A stretch of DNA of 64,000 nucleotides from CALDTK01 sp045110575 (GTDB lineage: Bacteria > Bacteroidota > Bacteroidia > Chitinophagales > Saprospiraceae). How positions within the stretch are numbered: the first letter of the stretch is position 1; each line of letters starts with the position of its first letter. Of the stretch, positions 17,103 through 25,267 are shown piece after piece. The notes below the pieces were generated by a model that was not told the DNA's origin, made no database searches, and saw only the letters and a program-made list of their open reading frames with translations. The position numbers and the translations under genes were made by a program. The stretch covers positions 1 through 64,000 of the forward strand of contig JBGCGF010000013.1 of the NCBI GenBank assembly GCA_045110575.1, given 5' to 3'.

Positions 17103-17291
17103 TTAAAGCGGATAACTCTTCAACGTCAATAAGACGAGTAAAATGAGACTGGTGATCACCAGCCAAAAGCGAAAGTCCTTGTAGATCAGTGTAGTGTCCT
17201 CCATAAAAATACCGTATAGGCTATATCCAAGTGATAGGTATAGCACGGTAAAGGCAATCATCGTAGACGGTTCTAATGGGGGAATTCCCAA
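17103..17291 (-). CDS. Small membrane protein (hypothetical)
   Basis: A 62-aa frame encodes two hydrophobic stretches, IAFTVLYLSLGYSLYGIF and FWLVITSLILLVLLTL, separated by a polar EDTTLIYKDFR loop. The composition is that of a genuine two-helix membrane miniprotein. The ATG at 17291 starts GIPPLEPS; an internal ATG at 17261 would give 52 aa starting directly at the first helix. I know no family. It stands alone between nadC and pyrD. Confidence 0.45.
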   Translation of the reverse strand: MGIPPLEPSTMIAFTVLYLSLGYSLYGIFMEDTTLIYKDFRFWLVITSLILLVLLTLKSYPL

Positions 17292-17435
17292 GGAAAGTCA
17301 TGATGCCGAGGAGGGGTTTGTCCAAAAGCTAAAAGCATTCGAACACATGGCAAACTAACAGTATATCAGTGACTTACTGCCTTGCCCTTACAAGATACAG
17401 GAACGCCAAATAACATGCCAGCTACTTAGGTACAA

Positions 17436-18476
17436 TTAACCCATTGAGGTTATTATCGCTCTATTTATCTGCGCAGGAAGGGTCGGGCCGGCATATACCA
17501 TCCCGCTATAGACTTGAACTAAGTCTGCACCTGCCTCTACTTTCTGCAAAGCACTAGCTCCGTCGGTGATGCCTCCAACCCCAATCAATGGGAAATTAGC
17601 AGGAAGATTTTTCCGTAGATAAGCCAGCACCTCTGTAGACTTTTGCAAGACTGGAGCGCCACTAAGTCCGCCGTTTCCGATCTCCTTGACGATGCTTGGA
17701 TCTGTCGTAAGCGGTTCGCGAGCAATCGTCGTGTTGGTCGTGATTAAGCCTGCAAGCTTCGTTTCTTGCGCGATTGCGACGATATCGTCTAGCTCGCCTT
17801 CTGAGAGATCTGGAGCGATCTTAAGCAGAATTGGACGAGAGGTTGGGAATCCGGCATTTCTCTCCTGTAATTCGCTTAAAAGACGTGTGAGCGGCTCTTT
17901 TGCCTGTAAACTTCGAAGCCCAGGGGTGTTGGGCGAACTAACGTTAACCGCGAAGTAGTCGACAAAGGAGTGAAGTCGATTCAAACAAATCAAATAGTCG
18001 CTGGTCGCATCGGCATTCGGGGTGTCTTTGTTCTTTCCGATGTTGCCACCTAAGATCATCCCGCTCGGTCGCCCGTGGCGCTCGATGTTGTCTGCCAGTG
18101 CATCGACGCCAGCATTATTGAAGCCCATCCGATTGATAAGCGCACGATCTTTTGGAAGCCTAAAAAGCCTTGGCTTAGGGTTTCCAACTTGTGGCCGTGG
18201 CGTAACGGTGCCCAATTCTACATACCCAAAGCCTAACTTGGCCATTAATGGATAGTACACGCCATCCTTGTCAAATCCTGCGGCGAGGCCTACAGGGTTC
18301 TTGAATTTAAGGCCGAACACGGTCTTTTCGAGACGCGAATCTTCAATTCGCCACCTGCTGGTCAGGGCTTTAGTGATTGGCCCACCTAGCTGCGTAGCCC
18401 GAAAGCTTTGCATCGTTAGGTGATGCGCTCGCTCTGCGTCGAGCGAAAAGAGTAGCGGTTTCAATAGCTGGTACAC
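17436..18476 (-). CDS. pyrD: Dihydroorotate dehydrogenase, class 2 (quinone)
   Basis: This membrane-associated flavoenzyme oxidises dihydroorotate to orotate and reduces quinone in pyrimidine synthesis. The 346-aa length and N-terminal helix (YQLLKPLLFSLDAERAHHL) mark class 2. FMN and substrate motifs are GLAAGFDKDG, NRMGFNNAG, NVSSPNTPGLR (catalytic Ser region) and GGLSGAPV, with VGGITDG and VQVYSG at the end. The start is GTG at 18476. It is divergent from the GHMP kinase, with under 70 bp between them. With menaquinone from mqnC as the likely acceptor, the two genes connect functionally. Confidence 0.95.
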   Translation of the reverse strand: MYQLLKPLLFSLDAERAHHLTMQSFRATQLGGPITKALTSRWRIEDSRLEKTVFGLKFKNPVGLAAGFDKDGVYYPLMAKLGFGYVELGTVTPRPQVGNPKPRLFRLPKDRALINRMGFNNAGVDALADNIERHGRPSGMILGGNIGKNKDTPNADATSDYLICLNRLHSFVDYFAVNVSSPNTPGLRSLQAKEPLTRLLSELQERNAGFPTSRPILLKIAPDLSEGELDDIVAIAQETKLAGLITTNTTIAREPLTTDPSIVKEIGNGGLSGAPVLQKSTEVLAYLRKNLPANFPLIGVGGITDGASALQKVEAGADLVQVYSGMVYAGPTLPAQINRAIITSMG

Positions 18477-18539
18477 GAGACATCTTATTAGCTTGCCGCA
18501 AAACTACAGATCATCGCTTCCCGAATACCCGCCAAACTG

Positions 18540-19415
18540 TTGATGTTAGGAGAACACACCGTTCTACACGGCAGTGCGGCCTATGCAGTGCCATTACGCA
18601 GGTTTTCAGCACGAATTGATGTGAGAAACCCAGAGGCAGGTCAACATCAACTGCCTACAGGTGAGGGCATTCACGCAAGTTTTGACTTCGAGAAGTGGGT
18701 AGCTTTCGCCAAAACCTCCGAAACGTTGGCAAATGCCTTAGACTTTCAACGTTGGGAGAGTGAAGCCGCCCAACTTGGCGTTTTTGCAGACATACCTATT
18801 GGCTATGGACTCGGATCTAGTGGCGCTATCACTGCGGCCGCTTATGTCCGATATGTAATAGAACCAGCTACAGATCTTTCCGTTCTAAGAGCTCAGCTCG
18901 CAGCAATGGAGTGCTTTTTCCACGGAAAGAGCTCAGGATTAGATCCGCTTGTCAGCTACCTAAACAAGGCCGTTTACATAAGCCCTACCGGGAGTATCGA
19001 ACCCGTAGAAGTTGATCATGCCTTCCCTTCTTTTGAGGAGGAGGGTGGATGGTTCCTGGTCGACTCGGGGCAACCTAGAGCTGGTAAGGATGCGATCTCC
19101 CGTTTTGGCGAAAGCTGTAAGGATGATCGATGGCGCTCAGAAGTACTTGCTCCAATGACTGAGCTCGTTGAGCAGCTTGCTGTAGGTATGAAAACCCAAA
19201 CGTTTACCGGGCTTTCGCCAAAACTTAAGGAACTAAGCAAGCTACAGCTGTGTGAATTGGGCTTTTTGATTCCTTCTCATATCGCTGCACTATGGAGCGA
19301 GTGGCTCCAAAATGGGAGTGCATACCTGAAGCTTTGTGGAGCTGGAGGGGGCGGCTTCTTTCTGGGCTATGCCCCAATTAGATCTGAAATAAAGCTTGAG
19401 GTTATCTGGCTTTAG
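18540..19415 (+). CDS. GHMP kinase, mevalonate-kinase-like
   Basis: The protein has the GHMP motifs: LGEHTVLHG at the N-terminus, PIGYGLGSSGA (phosphate loop, about residue 90), HGKSSGLDPLVSYL and KLCGAGGGGFFLG at the C-terminus. The match is to bacterial mevalonate kinases, which phosphorylate mevalonate with ATP. The reported start is TTG 18540 (ATG at 18543 is next), yet the conserved stretch continues upstream in frame as SRIPAKLL with only non-canonical codons (ATC 18510 and 18513) before the in-frame TAG at 18489. The true start is therefore probably upstream. Three exact 14-bp motifs occur here in three reading phases. Confidence 0.82.
   Translation: MMLGEHTVLHGSAAYAVPLRRFSARIDVRNPEAGQHQLPTGEGIHASFDFEKWVAFAKTSETLANALDFQRWESEAAQLGVFADIPIGYGLGSSGAITAAAYVRYVIEPATDLSVLRAQLAAMECFFHGKSSGLDPLVSYLNKAVYISPTGSIEPVEVDHAFPSFEEEGGWFLVDSGQPRAGKDAISRFGESCKDDRWRSEVLAPMTELVEQLAVGMKTQTFTGLSPKLKELSKLQLCELGFLIPSHIAALWSEWLQNGSAYLKLCGAGGGGFFLGYAPIRSEIKLEVIWL
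18702..18715 (-). repeat. Iterated 14-bp motif, exact copy
   Basis: Complement orientation, read by the kinase gene as AFAKT. Confidence 0.85.
19102..19115 (+). repeat. Iterated 14-bp motif, exact copy
   Basis: Read by the kinase gene as (R)FGES, a different frame from the copy at 18702. Confidence 0.85.
19211..19224 (-). repeat. Iterated 14-bp motif, exact copy
   Basis: Complement orientation, read by the kinase gene as LSPK, the third frame in the same gene. Confidence 0.85.
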
Positions 19416-19425
19416 CGGACTTTAG

Positions 19426-19980
19426 TCAGGCTTTTCGCGAAGTCAGCACAAAGGCTGGAGGGATGTTAACCGGCACAAAGTCGACCGTTACATTCCCAAA
19501 AATCTCTTCGTACACTTTTTTACGAATGAGACTGTAGTGGATCTGCGAAAAAGGAGCGCCAATCTTCATTGCATCTCTGCAGAGGCCAACGATGGTATCT
19601 GCTAGTTGCTTCGGTAGTGATACAAACGGGATCGCACTGATCACAGCATCCACTTCTTCGAACCCATTTTCCTTCAGGTATTCAGGCAATTTCTCCGCTG
19701 TGTCCTCTACTAAAATGAGACGATCGTCTTTGAGTTCGCGAAGTTTTTTGCAAAATTTCGGGTTGATTTCAAACGTCAACAATTTTGCATCAGGGTGCAT
19801 ACCAGCCAATATATGCTCGGTAATAACGCCATCGCCTGCACCTAGTTCGACGAGGTAACGAGCAGTATCAAAGTCTATTGGTTTGATGACTCCTTTGCAT
19901 AGGTATTTACTGGAACGAGTAACCGTACCGACCGTCTTAATATCACGAAGGCTTTCTCTTAAGAAACTAATTGGGCCCAT
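19426..19980 (-). CDS. Class I methyltransferase, phospholipid N-methyltransferase/KsgA-like
   Basis: The 184-aa protein has a SAM-binding motif LVELGAGDGVITEHIL near residue 47, an acidic motif (LTFEINPKF, about 70), and AVISAIPFVSLP near 114, where the NP-type motif of rRNA adenine methylases is replaced by SAIPF. That pattern is typical of PmtA-like phosphatidylethanolamine N-methyltransferases in Bacteroidota. I infer a lipid or small-molecule substrate without certainty. It lies 22 bp after the PorE-like gene and probably ends that operon. It converges with the kinase gene, the stops being 10 bp apart. Confidence 0.75.
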   Translation of the reverse strand: MGPISFLRESLRDIKTVGTVTRSSKYLCKGVIKPIDFDTARYLVELGAGDGVITEHILAGMHPDAKLLTFEINPKFCKKLRELKDDRLILVEDTAEKLPEYLKENGFEEVDAVISAIPFVSLPKQLADTIVGLCRDAMKIGAPFSQIHYSLIRKKVYEEIFGNVTVDFVPVNIPPAFVLTSRKA

Positions 19981-20002
19981 AGGAATCTGAAACGTTTGAG
20001 GA

Positions 20003-22228
20003 TTACTCCTCGGTGGATATGGCCGTTTGGTAACGTCCTAATTCGGGGAAATCTTCAGCGAACGATGCAACCTCTGAATCGTTCAACCTGAGGCCGTTAA
20101 GGTAAGCTACTACTTTTGCTTGGGAAAACCCACTGCGAAGCAGTTCATCTGCCATTTGACGGGCAGAACGGTAGGCAATGTAGGCACCTCCACTATATCT
20201 GTACTTGCCACTCGATGGATCACTTTGAATACTCGGCGAAGGAAGGTTCAACCACGACGCATTCTCATATCGCTGCTTTAATTCGGCGACTTCAATCCGA
20301 AATACAACACCATCTTGAAGTTCGCGATAGACATCAAACATGTCGTTAGCGATGAAATCTGGCACTCTCGGGTCGTTGTACTCCGGAGACAAGAGGTAAT
20401 CGTCACCGGGCACGACGTGCAGTTCAATGCGACGATTGAAGCGCTGGCCCTGAATGCTTGGTTGATCATTGTGAAAATTGTCAGCCATCGGATATGTTGA
20501 ACCAACACTCATCAGTTGAATTCGATCCTTGGCAACACCGCGCTCTACCAAGTATTCAGCAAACTGTTCAGCCCTTTTTATTCCAAAATAGGTCCGGAAG
20601 CGCTGAGCATCACTGTCATCACTGTGGGTTGTAATAACAACCTTCGAGCCTGGGAATTTCCCTAGAAACTCCATTACACTGCTAGACTTCTGAAGGTTTC
20701 CAGGTGTAATGATGTTGTCATCGTTACCGTATTTCAACGGTTCGAGTTTCACGGAAACAGGGATGAGCGGCTTCTCATACATTGGAGACTCCGCCGATGA
20801 ATTTTCTCCACTTGCAATAAGTGCGTCGCTCTTTTGAGCTTTTTCAAGAACCTGCAGAAAAGATATTGGGCGACTTAGCAATTCCTGCTCTCTAAGCTTT
20901 TCTTTGAAGTATGCCGCATAAATGTCACGACCACCGAGGCTGGTAGTACGGATATCAGAATCGAAGTACGCTTCGAGACCGCTGTTTGCAACGCGAAAAT
21001 TCAATTCATCGCCAGCACTGTTGACCGATCGACCAGCATTCTCGGGCAAGCCCCAAGCAAGCTTACGGTCGTCAAAGTGCGCCTTGAATACATCAAATCC
21101 TCCAATGGATGCGTCTACTCGGTTACTTGAATAGAAGAGTGTTCGGCCATCGTTACACAAGTAAGGACTGCGCTCATCGTAGGCTGAATTAATGGTTGGC
21201 CCTAGGTTTAAAGGTTTTTGCCAGACACCATTTCTCCGGGTAGCTGAGTATACGTCGTACCCTCCGTATCCTCCGTCCATTCTGCTTACGAATAGCACGA
21301 GGGTGTCTTTGAAGAGATGCGGGTCTTTATCGCCAGCTCGAGCGTTAAGCGGAGATCCATCCCATTCAGGCGCGAATAAGTTCCGGGCCTCTGCTTGAGA
21401 TCGGAATGTGTCTACAAGGATATCACCAGCGTATAAGTCGTTTCCTTTCCAGAAGAGCAGGACTCTCCCGCCCATTCCGAAATCTAGTGCAATGTCATGA
21501 GCTGCTGAGTTGAGCAGGTAACTCAAGGCATTTCCAGAAGTCCATCGCCCATTTTCAACCTGACCTGAAAACATGTCTGCTCTCAGCACTCCTGTGACAT
21601 CATTGATGAGGCCCTTGTCATCTCTATTACCTCCCGAAACACCTTCACGAATACTCGCGAAGTACATCCGGTCTTGATAGTTTGGACTTAAGAGCGGGTG
21701 GAACTCATCTCCAATGGTGTTGATTCCTGTACCCAAGTTCTCACTGTAGGCTGCAACGGAGCCTGTACTTGGCCCCATACGAGACGCTACTCCTAGACGA
21801 CGAATGTCATCTACAATCGACTTGTACAGCGGATGGCTGTCGTCAATAGAGCGGAGATAGCGCTTGTAATGTTTGGCTGCATCATCGTATTTCCCTTCGT
21901 GGTGGTCGATCCGGCCGAGGTATAGATATGCCTCTTCGGGCATCTTTTTACCTGTCCGAATGAGGCCTTCAAAAAGGACTCGACTTCCCTCAAGGTCATT
22001 TGTTTTGTAGAGGCTCACCGCTAAAGGATACCAGATGTCCGAGTCCTCGGGCTTGTATCTTCTATAGACGGTAAGTGCCTCTGCAGCACTGTTGAACTTG
22101 CTGTTATCGAAGTACTCTACCCCACTACGCTTGTACGTACGTGGATTCACTTGAGCGTATAGCGACGTAGAAATTAAACTACAAAGCAGGCAAAAGCTGA
22201 AGGTGAATACGAGGGGAAGTCTTTTCAA
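20003..22228 (-). CDS. PorE-like OmpA protein with TPR, WD40-like and SPOR-like regions
   Basis: This 741-aa exported protein has a signal peptide (FTFSFCLLCSLISTSLYAQ), TPR helices (about residues 32-130), a WD40-like PD40 propeller (about 180-430, with SSNRVDASIGGFDVF), and an OmpA peptidoglycan-binding domain (about 515-600, ending GQRFNRRIELHVV). A further 130 residues contain a SPOR-like domain (YRSARQMADELLRSGF). PorE of the T9SS has TPR, WD40 and OmpA parts in the same order; the SPOR extension is unusual. It may anchor envelope machinery to the wall. The start is TTG at 22228, 6 bp after the E2 gene stop. Confidence 0.75.
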   Translation of the reverse strand: MKRLPLVFTFSFCLLCSLISTSLYAQVNPRTYKRSGVEYFDNSKFNSAAEALTVYRRYKPEDSDIWYPLAVSLYKTNDLEGSRVLFEGLIRTGKKMPEEAYLYLGRIDHHEGKYDDAAKHYKRYLRSIDDSHPLYKSIVDDIRRLGVASRMGPSTGSVAAYSENLGTGINTIGDEFHPLLSPNYQDRMYFASIREGVSGGNRDDKGLINDVTGVLRADMFSGQVENGRWTSGNALSYLLNSAAHDIALDFGMGGRVLLFWKGNDLYAGDILVDTFRSQAEARNLFAPEWDGSPLNARAGDKDPHLFKDTLVLFVSRMDGGYGGYDVYSATRRNGVWQKPLNLGPTINSAYDERSPYLCNDGRTLFYSSNRVDASIGGFDVFKAHFDDRKLAWGLPENAGRSVNSAGDELNFRVANSGLEAYFDSDIRTTSLGGRDIYAAYFKEKLREQELLSRPISFLQVLEKAQKSDALIASGENSSAESPMYEKPLIPVSVKLEPLKYGNDDNIITPGNLQKSSSVMEFLGKFPGSKVVITTHSDDSDAQRFRTYFGIKRAEQFAEYLVERGVAKDRIQLMSVGSTYPMADNFHNDQPSIQGQRFNRRIELHVVPGDDYLLSPEYNDPRVPDFIANDMFDVYRELQDGVVFRIEVAELKQRYENASWLNLPSPSIQSDPSSGKYRYSGGAYIAYRSARQMADELLRSGFSQAKVVAYLNGLRLNDSEVASFAEDFPELGRYQTAISTEE

Positions 22229-22234
22229 AATCGG

Positions 22235-23539
22235 TTAAACAGTACGTTTCGGGTCAAATTGCTCTAAGTAATCGGCGATGCGACGAAGGAAACTTCCTCC
22301 TAACGCACCATCAACTACGCGGTGATCGTAGCTCAATGATAAGAACATCATGTGGCGTATAGCGATTACATCACCATGTTCAGTTTCTAACACCGCAGGG
22401 CGCTTCCGAATTGCACCAGTTGCAAGAATGGCAACTTGAGGTTGATTTATGATAGGTGTTCCCATCACGTTACCAAACGTGCCGACGTTGGTGATCGTGA
22501 ACGTTCCGCCTTGAATCTCCTCTGGCTTCAGCTTGTTAGCTCGTGCACGAGAAGCAAGATCGTTGACGTTCTTCGCTAGTCCTGGAAGGCTAAGTAGGTT
22601 CGCTTCCTTGATTACAGGAACGATTAGGTTACCACTTGGAAGGGCAGCTGCCATTCCGATGTTCACCTTTTTCTTGACAATAATTTTTGTCCCATCAACA
22701 GATACGTTGATCATTGGGTAGTCAGCGATAGCCTTCACAACTGCTTCAAAGAAGATTGGTGTGAACGTGATCTTATCACCGTATCGCTGCTGGAAAGACT
22801 TTTTGTTCGCTTCGCGCCAGTTCCATACGTTCGTTACATCTGCCTCAACGAAAGAGGTAACGTGTGGGCTTGTAGCTAGAGAATTGACCATGTGATCGGC
22901 AATCAGCCTACGCATTCGGTCCATCTCGATAACCTCGTTTCCGTTTTCCAGAGGGATACTTGCTGGCTTTGGAGCCGCACGTTTCACTGCTGGTGCCGGA
23001 GCTGGAGCTGCTTGAACAGGAGCTGCTGTTCCTCGATTCTTCAGATAGCTGAGAATGTCGCTCTTGTTAACGCGCCCTTGATGTCCCGATCCTGGGATAC
23101 TCTCAAGTTCTGCTTGACTGAGTCCTTCTTCGTTAGCGATTTTCCGCACTAGTGGAGAGAAGAAACGACCGTCACCGCCGATGCGTGTGATATCGCCACC
23201 TGCATCAGTGTTACCTGAAAGTGGTGCTGAAACAGCTTCAAGAACGGCTGCGGCAGGAGCTGCAGCTGCTTTTGGTGCGCTTGCAGCTGGTGCTTCGCCT
23301 CCTGTATTGATGATTGCGATCACCTCGCCCACAGGTACAACTGCGTCTACTTCAAAACGAATTTCAGAGAGGACACCAGCAACAGGTGAAGGGACCTCGC
23401 TATCAACCTTATCGGTTGCGATTTCGAGTACAGTTTCATCGATGTCAACGGTATCGCCTACCTGTTTGCTCCAGGAAAGGATTGTTGCTTCGATGATACT
23501 TTCGCCCATTTTGGGCATGATGAGTTCTACGGCTGCCAT
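22235..23539 (-). CDS. 2-oxoacid dehydrogenase E2 (dihydrolipoyl acyltransferase)
   Basis: I start at the ATG at 23539 (MAAVELIMPKMGES); the frame is open further upstream but the extra residues do not match the lipoyl domain. The 434-aa enzyme has one lipoyl domain with the modified lysine in ATDKVDSEVPSP, an Ala/Pro linker, a peripheral E1/E3-binding domain (FSPLVRKIANEEGLSQAEL) and the catalytic domain ending in SYDHRVVDGA with its active-site His. The DKVDSEV lipoyl site favours a branched-chain or mixed-substrate complex over a pure pyruvate one. E1 is not in the window; lpdA encodes a candidate E3. Confidence 0.9.
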   Translation of the reverse strand: MAAVELIMPKMGESIIEATILSWSKQVGDTVDIDETVLEIATDKVDSEVPSPVAGVLSEIRFEVDAVVPVGEVIAIINTGGEAPAASAPKAAAAPAAAVLEAVSAPLSGNTDAGGDITRIGGDGRFFSPLVRKIANEEGLSQAELESIPGSGHQGRVNKSDILSYLKNRGTAAPVQAAPAPAPAVKRAAPKPASIPLENGNEVIEMDRMRRLIADHMVNSLATSPHVTSFVEADVTNVWNWREANKKSFQQRYGDKITFTPIFFEAVVKAIADYPMINVSVDGTKIIVKKKVNIGMAAALPSGNLIVPVIKEANLLSLPGLAKNVNDLASRARANKLKPEEIQGGTFTITNVGTFGNVMGTPIINQPQVAILATGAIRKRPAVLETEHGDVIAIRHMMFLSLSYDHRVVDGALGGSFLRRIADYLEQFDPKRTV

Positions 23540-23627
23540 ACGGTCAAAGAGTGAATGCGAGAAATTTGATTGGCTTGATCTCAGTTGCTTACGCAAAATC
23601 GAACATGCCGGTTAGGGTGACACAAAA

Positions 23628-24875
23628 CTAGGCCTTTACGAGGAACCTTCGTAGCATGTCTATTGCAGTATTTGCAGTACGGTCAATATTTGTTTTTCGA
23701 TCGTGCTTGAAGGCCAATTTGCGAGTGATTATTTTGTCTTTAGACCCAACTGCCACCCAAATTGTTCCTACAGGCTTTTTTGCTGTACCTCCACTAGGGC
23801 CTGCAATACCGCTTGTTGCGATAGCTACATCGGCTCCAAGGAGTGGAATGACGCCCTCGATCATCGCACAAACAGCTTGCTCGCTTACGGCACCATGTTG
23901 CTCAAAAATATGTTTAGGGACACCCAACAGCTTCTCCTTAATGCTATTGTCATAAGCGATCACACTTCCGTAAAACACACGGCTCGCGCCTGGCAATTCC
24001 GTTATAAGGTTAGCAACCTTGCCTCCTGAACAACTTTCAGCGGTCACCAAGGTCAATTTCTTTTCAAGCAGAAGCTCTTGGACAATTTCGACGAGGCTTG
24101 TCTTCCCAAAACCAAAAATCAGATCCTCTGGAAGGAGGTTGATTATTTTCGTTTTGACCTCCTCTAACTCTTTCTGCAGCACCTCTCCATTCTCCCCTTC
24201 TGCATTGATGCGCACCCGCACCGTTCCTAAAGAAGGCAGGTATGCGAGCTTGATGTGAGCTGGTAAGTTCTCTTCAACCGATTCTATTTCAGTCGCGATT
24301 TGCGTCTCTCCCCAGCCTGCGGTATGAATGGTAATCTCTTTGCGCACCTTAGAAGAAAGCTTCGGTAGGAGCTTAGGGACTACCTCCTCAGTCATGAGGT
24401 ACTTCATTTCACGAGGCACCCCTGGCATTGCGATATAGGTTACACCATTTTTTTCTATCCAAATACCAGGTGCGGTGCCTTGAGCATTGTGAAGCGCTTC
24501 TGCTCCTTGCGGTTGAAACGCCTGCCTTTTATGCGCAGGAGACAGCGGACGCTTTATGAGCTCATTGAAGATATGCTCGATGCGAGCGTAGGTGACTTCA
24601 TTAAAGGTCAGGGGCAAATCGAGATGCTCGGCTAATGCTTCTAAGGTTATGTCATCGTTAGTAGGGCCAAGGCCTCCCGTGAGTAAAATAACATCATTGG
24701 CCATCGCAGCATGTGAAAGAGCAGCGTCAATCGCAGCTTTATCATCGCTTACGATCATGGTTGAGGCGAGCTCAATGCCGTGCTCATATAAGTAAGAGGC
24801 GATCCAATTGGTATTCGTGTCAAGGACTTGACCAATCAGAAGTTCATCGCCAATCGTAAGGAGTGCTGCTTGCAT
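23628..24875 (-). CDS. cinA: CinA-family protein (nicotinamide mononucleotide deamidase)
   Basis: The 415-aa two-domain form is complete. The N-terminal MoCF-like domain has IGDELLIGQVLDTN and LTGGLGPTNDDIT. The C-terminal PncC domain has TAESCSGGKVANLI and TSGIAGPSGGTAKKPVGTIW. PncC-type domains deamidate nicotinamide mononucleotide in the NAD salvage cycle, and the N-terminal domain hydrolyses ADP-ribose in some homologs. The name reflects competence in Gram-positive bacteria, but that role is not implied here. It is first in a minus-strand run followed by the E2 gene after 88 bp. Confidence 0.94.
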   Translation of the reverse strand: MQAALLTIGDELLIGQVLDTNTNWIASYLYEHGIELASTMIVSDDKAAIDAALSHAAMANDVILLTGGLGPTNDDITLEALAEHLDLPLTFNEVTYARIEHIFNELIKRPLSPAHKRQAFQPQGAEALHNAQGTAPGIWIEKNGVTYIAMPGVPREMKYLMTEEVVPKLLPKLSSKVRKEITIHTAGWGETQIATEIESVEENLPAHIKLAYLPSLGTVRVRINAEGENGEVLQKELEEVKTKIINLLPEDLIFGFGKTSLVEIVQELLLEKKLTLVTAESCSGGKVANLITELPGASRVFYGSVIAYDNSIKEKLLGVPKHIFEQHGAVSEQAVCAMIEGVIPLLGADVAIATSGIAGPSGGTAKKPVGTIWVAVGSKDKIITRKLAFKHDRKTNIDRTANTAIDMLRRFLVKA

Positions 24876-25267
24876 GTAGCAAGAATACTCCGAATTGGAT
24901 TTTAGTTGCCGTCTGGCACCACTATGGCAAAAAAAGAAGCCCTGACCTCATAGAGGCCAAGACTTCCAATTCCCAGAAGTGATTCTTCAAGCGCAGGGAA
25001 TCGTTGCGCTAAATTGTTAGTCAGACTTAGGTCATAAGACTGCAACAGGGGTTTTCTTTGAATGTTTAGAGTTGTTCGGACAAGTGCCGCTGGTATTGAA
25101 CCGGGAAAACATTGTAAACACGCCACTCAGCGTCTGGGACTTTTCAACCATTTTTGGTTGACCACATTCGTCTCAATGATACTCCGCTTTAAGCAGTGAT
25201 CAAAATCAACAGAACGATATGTGCAGGAATGTAGGATTAGTGTTCCCATCTACCTTGAAAATTCCTT
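24876..25267. other. Gap of about 390 bp, possible decayed gene
   Basis: Between cinA and birA, both on the minus strand, I see only a weak 74-codon minus-strand frame (24902-25126) containing LAQRFPALEESLLGIGSLGLY, with no recognisable domain and no upstream continuation in frame. It may be a remnant of a longer gene or chance. No hairpin with a T run is evident. Confidence 0.3.

Noticed and set aside
23628..24875. cinA as evidence for natural competence linked to the 14-bp motif
   Set aside because: CinA homologs are widespread NAD-salvage enzymes, and no competence gene such as comEC or a DNA-uptake pilus gene is in the window, so the link would be speculation.
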